This document shows, piece after piece, positions 56,021 to 64,000 of a stretch of 64,000 nt of DNA. Origin of the DNA: Erodium maritimum (Eukaryota > Streptophyta > Magnoliopsida > Geraniales > Geraniaceae). The notes beneath the pieces are model-generated. The model was given only the letters and a program-made list of their open reading frames with translations. It was not told where the DNA came from and searched no databases. The stretch covers positions 40,563,111-40,627,110 of the forward strand of contig OY997593.1 in NCBI GenBank assembly GCA_963921825.1. The letters run 5' to 3'. The stretch's first letter is position 1; the number at the start of each line of letters is the position of its first letter. A program made the position numbers and the translations under genes.

Positions 56021-56329
56021 TCGAGGTTTCCCTTACGTGAGCGAGTATTTGAGGTATTGATAGCGTGAGCAGTGTGACGTGTTGGTATCAGGTTTTGAGG
56101 TAGTGGTTTGCCCTGGTTAGATTGGTAAGTGGTTAGTGCTTTATTAATATGCCATAATCGAACGAGTGTCCGTGGAGGTGAGCAGAACGCTCATCCCTTT
56201 TACTACCTTTCCCGCAGGGGACGAGTAGCGAATACTGGTTTGGTTGCGGAAAGTTATAAGTAAATGCATAGAGGATCGTGTGAGGGTTGTGCTATACCTT
56301 ATCGGTGTGACTAATAGAGTGGTCGTTCG

Positions 56330-56712
56330 GTCTCTGATTTGGGCGTCATTTTTATTGGATATCGGGCGTCACACTCGTTTGCTTCGTCGAGTTGTGCTGA
56401 GATGTTGGGGCTGAATTTAGAGCCGTTGAGTCCACCCCTGCGTCTGGACACGCCAGTTGGTGGTGGTGTGGTGTTGACTAGGGTCTGTCGTGCCTGCGAA
56501 GTTAGAGAAGCGAACTGATACAGGAGGTTCGAGAGAGGGCTCAAGAGCCCTGATGCTGGATCGAGTCCTCACCCCGAGGAGTCGGGTATGTTCGGAGTTG
56601 GTGGGCACGACGGCGGCAGTGGATCGAGGTCTTAGAGAGACTGCGAGGATCCGTGAGGTTCGGCAGCGACTGAGCTTGTGCGTGTATCTGTGGGAAGGAT
56701 ACTCACGAAATG
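56330..56712 (+). pseudogene. Scrambled protease/gag block of element D
   Basis: 56330-56515 is the first half of the protease region (a degraded form of the Asp active site, then the segment ending in RACEV-like codons). 56516-56675 is a piece of the Gag C terminus (LDRVLTPRSRVCSELV, RETARIREVRQR). 56676-56705 resembles the pre-gag leader (CGTGTATCTGTG, GGATAC). From 56710 the second half of the protease region follows ([16 protein letters not shown]). In A, B and C the order is leader, gag, protease. Most of gag is absent. Confidence 0.82.
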
Positions 56713-59390
56713 ACAGCCTTTGATGTGATCCTGAGAATGGATTGGCTAGCGAAGTACCGAGCCAATATCGACTGTTACAGGCAACGAGTGACGGTGTCAA
56801 CGGGCAACACAAAAGTTTCGTGTACTCTGGGCAGTAGGAGCGGAGTTCTCCTGTCGGCTTTGTCCGCAGTGGAGGAATTATCGGCCGTGCAGAGCCGAGA
56901 GTTACCGCGAGTGGTGTGCGAGTTCCCCGAGGTCTTTCCAGAGGAGTTGAGCGGGTTACCACCAGTTCGTGAGGTGGAGTTCGGGATTGAGCTGATGCCG
57001 GGAATGACAGCGATATCGATGACGCTTTACAGGTTCGCGCCAACAGTGTTGACCGAGCTGAAGCGCCAGCTATAGGAGCTTCGGGAGAAGTGGTTTATCC
57101 GTCCAAGCACATCGCCGTGGGGAGCACCAGCACTCTTCGTGAAGAAGAAGAGTGGAGAGCTTCGGATGTGTGTAGACTACCGGAACCTGAACCGGGTTAC
57201 GGTGAAGAAACGATACCCGATGCCGAGAATTGACAACTTGTTCGACCAGTTGAGAGGGTCTACATGCTTCTCGAAGATCGACCTGGGATCCAGATATTAC
57301 CAGTTGCGAGTCCGAGAGGGGGACGTTGCAAAGACTACATTCCGGACACGCTATGGGCATTACGAGTTCTTGGTGATGCCATTTGGACTGACGAACGAAC
57401 CTGCAGCGTTCATGGATCGGAAGAACAGTATATTCTGGCTGTTCTTAGATAAATCTGTGGTGGTGTTTATAGACGACATCTTGACCTACTCGTAGAACGA
57501 GGCTGCACATGAGGAGCATCTGAGGGATGTTCTGACCCTGTTGCGCACACATCAGCTATACGCCAACCTGGAGAAGTGCGAGTTTTGGCTCGCTGAGTTG
57601 AAATTCCTCGGTCACATTGTGTCCCATGACGGTATATTGGTCGATCCGGCGAAGATCGACGTGGGTTCGAAGTGGGCCCGGCCCATGAGCGTCTTTGAGA
57701 TCCGCAACTTTTGGGGTTGGCAGGCTATTATCCGCGGTTCGTCCAGAACTTTGCGCGTCTAGTGACTCTTTTGACGCGCAAGGGAGTCGGGTTTGTGTGG
57801 AATGATGATTGTGAACGTGCATTCACGGAGCTGAAGGCTCGTCTGACTACCGCTCCAGGATTGATAGTGCCAGAGCGTAGGATCGGGTATGAGGTCTACT
57901 GTGACGCGTCGGGGAAGGACTGGGCTGCGTGCTAATGCAGTTAGGTAAGGTGGTTGCCTATGGCTCCAGGCCGTTGAAGACGCACGAGCGCAACTATCCT
58001 ACCCATGACCTGGAATTAGCAGCAGTAGTGTTCGCGCCGAAAGACATGTGGTATTATCTGTGTGGCGAGAGATTTCAGGTGTTCTCGGGTCACAAGAGCC
58101 TCAAGTACATCTTTTCCCAACGAGACCTGAACATGCACCAGCGGCGATGGATGTAACTACTTGAGGAGTACGACTTTGAGCTACTCTACCATCCGGGTAA
58201 GGCGAACGTGGTTGCCGATGCCTTGAGTAGGAAGTCGATGTCGTGTCCTGCTAGCATCTCAGTCCGGGAGTTGGACATGATGGGAGAGCTGGGCACGTTC
58301 GGTTTGGAGCTAGAAGAGGTTACCGGCGGCGTGGTCATGTGCTTCTTGGTGGCTCAGCCCACCCTTCTTGGCTGGGGGATAGAGGCACAGTCGGTGGATG
58401 TCGAGACGACAGAGATCCGGGAGAGAGTTGTCAGCGGCGTTGACGCCGAGGGCTGGGATCGTCGTGCTAATCGGGAGTTACGGTATCGTGGAGATTTGTT
58501 CATACCGTGTAACGGTGGAGGCGACGAGCTGCGAGAGTCGCATTATTCGCATCTGACAGTGCACGTGGGTAGCACTAAGAGGAGCGCGACATCAGGTTGC
58601 ATATCTAGTGTAGCGGGATGCGGAGAGCGGTTGCGGAGTTAGTATCGCGGTGCCTCACTCGTCAGCAGGTGAGAGCTGACAACAGCGTCCCGTTGGATTA
58701 TTTCAACCACTGTGGGTTGCACAGTGGAAATGGGGGCACGTCACGATGGATTTCGTGAGCGGTTAGCGGAGTTCGCCTACAACAACAACTATCAGGATGG
58801 CACCGTTCGAAGCGTTGTATGGTAGGCCGTGTCGATCGCCATGTGCTGGGCAGAAGTGAGGAATAAGAGTTTACTGGGTCTAGAACTGGTCCGAGAGATA
58901 GCTGAGTCGGTTGTGCCGAAGCGTGAGCGGTTGAAGACCGCGTAGAGTCGGTAGGAGCTATGCTGACAGACGGCGCCGACCTCTCGAGTCAGCAGTCGGT
59001 GACCATGTATCCCTGGAGGTGAGTCCGAAAGGTGGACTGGTGCCCCGGCGGTGTATCGGGCCTTTCGAGGCCTTGAGCAGAGTGGGAGTAGTTGCATACC
59101 GACTTGCACTGCCACCGCAGCTAGGTAATATCCACGTTTCCCAGTTGTGGAAGTATATGCGGACCCCTCGCACGTCATTGAGTGGGAAGATGTCGAGGTA
59201 AAGAGAGATGTCTCGTATAAGGAGAAACTGATTTGGGAAATGGATCCACGGGAGCAGGTCCAGCGCGGAAAGGTTATCCGCTTAGAACGGGTGCAGTGGC
59301 GGCACCCCGAGGCTGAGTCGACTTAGGAGCGCGAGGACGATGTTCGCGCGAAGTACCCCGATCTGTTCGACTCCTGAGGTACGTCTGTTT
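56710..59390 (+). pseudogene. pol: Pol of element D, heavily decayed
   Basis: RT (FIDD near 57464-57475), RNase H (YEVYCDASG), a partial integrase and the chromodomain are recognisable. Stops at 57073, 57493, 58154 and 58640; frame changes near 57710 and 57925. Near 58760 MDF-V-S is joined to AEFAYNNN, removing the integrase catalytic core with its Asp/Glu residues. The chromodomain block (VQWRHPEAEST) lies near 59289-59325. The element is clearly older or less constrained than C. Confidence 0.88.
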
Positions 59391-59411
59391 TAAATTTTGC
59401 GGACGAAATTC

Positions 59412-59425
59412 TTTTAAGGGGGGTA
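59412..59425 (+). other. Polypurine tract of element D
   Basis: TTTTAAGGGGGGTA before LTR3. Confidence 0.85.
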
Positions 59426-61114
59426 GCTCTGTAAGAACCACTCCCGGTCAACGCCAGTCAAATCGGCGAAAAATAGGAAAATTTAAAATTTTGGGACAAA
59501 CACTTAAATGAACCTCAATTTGACCCCGAGGGTCATATCGGACTTAAGTTGACCCCGATATCGACCAAAGGGAGTTCCGGGGGACTCAGGGCAACTTTTT
59601 GACCAATTTGGGAAAGGTTGACTTTTTGCTGGAAAAGTCAACCGAGCGACGTTTTGGTCCGTTCGAGGCCCGTTTTGGATCCAAAAAGCTTAGCCGTCGT
59701 TACAACGGTATTAGTTGGGCCGTTTCCTTGTAGCACGTAAAATTTCGTAATTTCTTGGAAAATGGACCCATACGGGGCCCGAGACGGCCGAATTTCGCGA
59801 ATCTGACAGAATAATATCTACAAAGATATTTTTTATAGAGGTGGGACCCACTTGCCACTTGTCACACAAGTGGTGGTGGTTGGTATTTTGAACAAAACAA
59901 AAAGGAAATGAATGGTAGTTAGTAAATAAGTAGTGTTTGGTGTTTTTAAAACAAAAAAAAAGGATTGGTTGAGAGTGGTCTCGGCAAAAACAGAAAAAGA
60001 AGAGAAATAGAGAGAGAAAGAAGAGAGAGAAGGGGAAGGAGAGAAATAAGGGAAAAGCTTGGGTTTTTGGAGATTTCCAACGATCCGACCGACCGATCGA
60101 CTCAACGACTGCGGATTTGAACTCCCCTCGTTATTCCCTACGGTGAGAACACGTCTTTTTCTCGTTTTGGAACGTTTGAATTTTAGGGTTTGAGTTTAAA
60201 TGGGTTGATTAAGGTTGGGTTTTGTTTAAGTTTGGTTTAGAGATGAATGGTTGAGGTTTGGTGTTCGTTAGGAACGTTTTGGGGCGAAAAGGAAATTTCC
60301 CCATTATGGCCGTGTGGGGCCCACTTGGCCGGGCCTCAGGTTTTTCGTGTTCGGGTGGTTTTGGACGATCCCCGAATCGATAATTCACACCCGGGACGAA
60401 TTATGGGATTAAATCGTGGAAATAGGAAATTTTGGGTTTAGAATTTTAAACGCGAATTAAATCGCTCGGAAGTCGGAAATTGATTCCGTCGATTGCGTTG
60501 GAACATTTGAATTATTTTAGGATCGTAGAAACAAAAACGGGAATTTTCGGAGCCCCGGAAGGGCGTTTTCCGATCCCGGGCAGATTCGCCGAGCCGGGAG
60601 AATCGGGCCCTCCGGACCCGTTATTGACAATGTCGAGTAATTGGGAAGTTTGGGAGTGATCGACATTGTCGGGGTTGCTTTTGGGCGTCACATTTATTAA
60701 AATTCAGCTTTGCCTGCAAACTTAAAAAGTGCTTTAATTGTGTTCTTGTTAGATCGTGCCACCAACCGCGGAAACGGGAAGATAGGCGAGTGATCGTGAG
60801 CACGCCAGAACTTAGGCATGTACTTTTGTGGAAGCGTTACGAGGTAGGGAAAAGTAGCCGGATCTCGGCCTTGACTAGGGAAAGTTAACAGTAGAAATGC
60901 ATGTGACACCTAGTGGTGTCGTAGGATGAGTAAGTTTATCGAACACTGGAAATGCAGGCGACACTTAGTGGTGTCGTATGATACGTGAACGTATCGAACA
61001 ATAGAAAGGCATGTGACAGTTAGTTTTGTCGTAGGATAAGTGAGCTTATCGAACAATAGAAATACTGGTGGCGTTTGGTTGTACCCGGAGGTTGATTGAA
61101 TTGTTTGTGGTTGT

Positions 61115-61610
61115 GAGTGGCCATGAGTGCCCGTGGGGAGTTGAATCCGTATTTTACCGTTGCGTGTCTTGGGTGGCCATGAGTGCCTGTGGGGAGTTGA
61201 ACCCGTATTTTACCGTTGTGTGTCTTGGGTGGCCATGAGTGCCCGTGGGGAGTTGAACCCGTATTTTACCGTTGTGTGTCTTGGGTGGCCATGAGTGCCC
61301 GTGGGGAGTTGAACCCATATTTTACCGTTGTGTGTCTTGGGTGGCCATGAATACCCGTGGGGAGTTGAACCCGTATTTTACCGTTTTGTATCTTGGGTGG
61401 CCATGAGTGCCCGTGGGGAGTTGAACCCGTATTTTACTGTTTGTGTGTCGTGGGTGGCCATGTGTGCCTTTGGGGCATTGAACCCGTATTTTACTGTTTG
61501 TGTGTCGTGGGTGGCCATGTGTGCCTTTGGGGTGTTGAACCCGTATGTTACTGTTGTTTGTGTTTGTGGGTGGCCATGAGTGCCTGTGGGGAGTTGAGCC
61601 CGTATTTGGT
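61115..61610 (+). repeat. 56-bp minisatellite in LTR3 (~9 units)
   Basis: Exact 56-bp spacing from 61171 to 61227 and on. More units than in LTR1 or LTR2. Confidence 0.93.
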
Positions 61611-61720
61611 TGATTGACGTGCCGAGTGGTAGTTACTCGTGTTGTCGTATTCTTTTCCTTTCCTTTGTGGGGATTGTGTGTCATTTGGTTGCGACTGTGA
61701 TTGATCTGGTGGTACTGTTG

Positions 61721-62072
61721 AGCTATGCCTGATGGGTGTGTCGTACCCTCCTGTGCGCGGTCGGTAAAGAGCAGAGGGATGTGTTCCCCGTAGGTGAGTA
61801 GCACCTTCCGGCGCGTGATCGGTAAAGTGCTAAGGTTAGAGCTCTGCCCGAGGGGTGTGTCGTACCCTCCAATGCGTGGTCGGTAAAGAGCAGAGGGATG
61901 TGTTCCCCGTAGGTGAGTAGCACCTTCCGGCGCGTGATTGGTGAAGTGCTAAGTCTAGATTTCTTCCTGAGGGGTGTGTCGTACCCTCCGGTGCGCGGTC
62001 GGTAAAGAGCAGAGTGTTGTGTCCCCATCAGGTGAGTAGCACCTTCCGGCGCATGATCGGTAAAGTGCTGAG
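61721..62072 (+). repeat. 119-bp minisatellite in LTR3
   Basis: GGTAAAGAGCAGAG recurs at 61763, 61882 and 62001, exactly 119 bp apart. Each unit is itself two diverged ~60-bp halves (GGTAAAGAGC and GGTAAAGTGC). Confidence 0.95.
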
Positions 62073-62310
62073 GCTTGTGCTTGTGGTTTGCGTGATTTTG
62101 ATCACTTCTTTGTTGTGTTCCTTGAGTTCGTCATTACGGTGTCGGGTCTACATTACGTGTGCGGGTGTTTAGTTTGGTTGGGGAAAGTAACCGTTTTCGT
62201 GTGACAGTCATGTTATTTGAGTTTGGGGATAGTATTCCCCGGTGTTTTGTTTGTTGTTGGTGTTTCCGGTATTTCTGCTAGTATGTCGTAGTCAGTCTGG
62301 TATCCGTGGT

Positions 62311-62328
62311 GGTGAGCGAACGCTCACC
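62311..62328. promoter_or_regulatory. LTR palindrome in LTR3
   Basis: GGTGAGCGAACGCTCACC, followed by CCTAGCTGCTTTTCCTACAG. Confidence 0.6.
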
Positions 62329-62610
62329 CCTAGCTGCTTTTCCTACAGGTACTGGTCGCGAGGCGGACTAGGGGAACTCTCGAAGCTTGAAGAATTGGGA
62401 GCGGGAGTCCGGGTTTCTTTTTGGGAGTTTAGCGACGTACGCTTTGGTTGTTTTTGTCCGCTTATTTTGGACGTACTTTCAGTTGTAAAATATTGATTTT
62501 GATTAACTCAAAGTGGAAATTTTAAGCGGTTTATTAAAATATTTAAAAAAAAATTTATTGCTTCACCGTTCGCGTTCCGGGTTTGGTTCTACCAAATTCG
62601 GGGCGTGACA

Positions 62611-63334
62611 TGCTCAAACATGATCCTAATTTTCTGCAGCAGGTAAATCCCAGCAGACATCATTTAATTTAGAGTAGCTATCATAAAAATCTAAGTTTTA
62701 AGGGATTAGAAATACCACCCTTTATTATGTAGATGCTACAATTGGACTTCAATTGAGAAGCACAAGGATTCTCCTAGTTGCAAGCCAAGTGATTGAATAG
62801 GTTTCCTCTAGGAATTCTCCAAGTGAGAACTCTGCTCCATACATCAACGAATCAACTCTTCCAATCACCTACAAAAGAGGCAAGCAAACATGAGAGATCA
62901 CAAAGGTAATCAAGCTAGCTAAAACGGTGCAAAATACTAATGACGCCTATTACTCTCCAGCAACGACACGATCGTGATGAGTGGGGATGACTATGCGTCA
63001 AATCCATCTTTTAACGTGCATAAGGACACGGTCATCAAGCAATATACGTGACAATTAAGTATCGGTTGATCCTATAGGGAGCAGAGGTGTCACTAGTATT
63101 TTGCTAAAACTTGGGGATGTGGGCTGTCACTTCCACATCCCCGAAAGGGAAAATAAAGGGCAGGAAAAGAAAAGTGTTGCTCTAAAGTCTAGGCATAAAG
63201 TAAAATCTGTACATGATACCACCTAAGACACATAACATTTGATTCACACAAAGAGTCGGTCATGGGTATAAGTAAACATGACTTCCAATCAATCCATGGT
63301 TTGGTTAACGATGGTGAAATCTAATAATGTTTTT
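62611..63334. other. Old repeat-derived sequence between LTR3 and the last LTR
   Basis: No gene. The part 62940-63210 is the inverted homologue of 39955-40200. It contains a 10-bp perfect hairpin GGGGATGTGG / CCACATCCCC at 63113-63142. Confidence 0.55.
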
Positions 63335-64000
63335 TGTAAGAACCGCTCCCGGTCAACGCCAGTCAAATCGGCGAAAAAAACGGAAAAATTTAAAATTTTG
63401 GGACAGACACCTAAATAAACCTAAAATTGACCTCGAGGGTCATATCAGACTTAAGTTGACCCTGACATTGATCAAAGTGAGTTATGGGTGACTCAGGGCA
63501 ACTTTTTGACCAATTTGGGAACAGTTGACTTTTTGCTGGAAAAGTCAACCGAGCGACGTTTTGGTCCGTTCGAGGCCCGATTTGGATCCAAAAAGCTTAG
63601 CCGTCGTTACAGCGGTCTTAGTTGAGCCGTTTTCCTGTAGAACGCGATGTTTCATAAATTTTTTGGAAAATGACCCCGTTCGGGGCCCGAGACGGCCGAA
63701 TTTCGCGAATCTGGCTGAAAAATATCTACAAAAATATTTTTCAAAAAGGTGGGACCCACTTGCCACTTGTCACACAAGTGGTGGTAGTTGGTATTTTGAA
63801 CAAAATAAAGGGAAAGGAAGATGATGTGTTCGGCAATTTACAAAAAAAAAGGAGGAGGAGAGAAAAAAAGAGAAAAAGAAGAGAGAAGGAGGAAGGAGAA
63901 AAGGGAAAAGAAAGTGAGGGTTTTTGACGATTTCCCGACGATCCGACCGACGAATCGTCTCAACGACTGCGGATTCGAAATCCCCTCGTAATTCTCTACG
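63335..64000 (+). repeat. 5' part of another C-family LTR, cut by the window end
   Basis: TGTAAGAACCGCTCCCGG start, collinear with LTR1-3 through the GA-rich tract (63850-63915) to the last base. Whether it is a solo LTR or the start of a full element cannot be seen. Confidence 0.9.

Larger units (their letters stand above)
40663..62610 (+). mobile_element. Tandem chromovirus array LTR1-C-LTR2-D-LTR3
   Basis: Three LTRs of one family (start TGTAAGAACCACTCCCGG) at 40663, 49764 and 59430 enclose two internal regions, each with its own PBS and PPT. LTR2 serves as 3' LTR of C and 5' LTR of D. The outer flanks GTGTA and TGCTC do not form a target duplication. Such arrays are attributed to unequal recombination between LTRs of different copies. 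Confidence 0.93.
59430..62610 (+). repeat. LTR3 (3' LTR of D), without inversion
   Basis: 3181 bp, TGTAAGAACC to GGGGCGTGACA. It passes straight from CGGCCTTGACT into AGGGAAAGTTAACAG at about 60875, where LTR1 and LTR2 switch to the inverted segment. Confidence 0.93.

Noticed and set aside
40658..62615. Target duplication around the C-D array
   Set aside because: GTGTA and TGCTC do not match, even allowing shifts of a base or two.

Overview
The window is plant nuclear DNA, almost certainly from a eudicot-type genome, and lies in a transposon-dense region. The evidence is the repertoire: Ty3/gypsy chromovirus elements with Met-tRNA primer sites, a Ty1/copia relic, a Mutator-like (MULE) transposase with a SWIM motif, a DUF1985 relic, an L1-type LINE and a hAT miniature element. 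I found no intact cellular gene, no tRNA or rRNA gene and no CRISPR. The species cannot be named from the sequence.

Layout. 1-1810 is a decayed MULE transposase. 1923-2659 is a non-autonomous hAT element with perfect ends and an 8-bp target duplication. 3618-5047 holds two small gene relics: a GRF-zinc-finger-like one on + and an acidic, proline-rich one on -. 5182-15667 is a complete Ty3/gypsy chromovirus (called A here) with a 5-bp duplication CTTGG; it landed beside the TATA box of the minus-strand relic. 15673-19960 is older, low-complexity DNA with a perfect 53-bp inverted repeat, an unidentified two-exon relic and a DUF1985 relic on the minus strand. 19970-22381 holds LINE pieces in opposite orientations plus a ~0.47-kb tandem duplication with a C30-A10 tract. 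22382-34990 is a second chromovirus (B) inserted in the LINE ORF1; its 5' LTR carries a solo LTR of the A type, and its 3' end is truncated. 35017-39940 is a 5'-truncated Ty1/copia element with its 3' LTR. 40663-62610 is a tandem array LTR1 - internal C - LTR2 - internal D - LTR3 of a third, related chromovirus family. The window ends inside another LTR of that family (63335 onward).

How the parts relate. Elements A, B, C and D share one plan: LTR beginning TGTAA and ending TGACA; PBS TGGTATCAGAGC 3 nt after the LTR; a leader with conserved hairpins; gag; pol in the order protease, RT, RNase H, integrase, chromodomain; a polypurine tract. Only A has long open gag and pol frames, and even A has a late frameshift before its chromodomain. 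The most unusual structures are a large inverted duplication inside LTR1 and LTR2 (a hairpin of about 1.5 kb in LTR2), the shared-LTR tandem array, the scrambled gag/protease order of D, and conserved palindromes in the LTRs and leaders that look like functional RNA or DNA elements. No clearly new enzymatic system was found. The novelty, if any, is in non-coding architecture of these retroelements.
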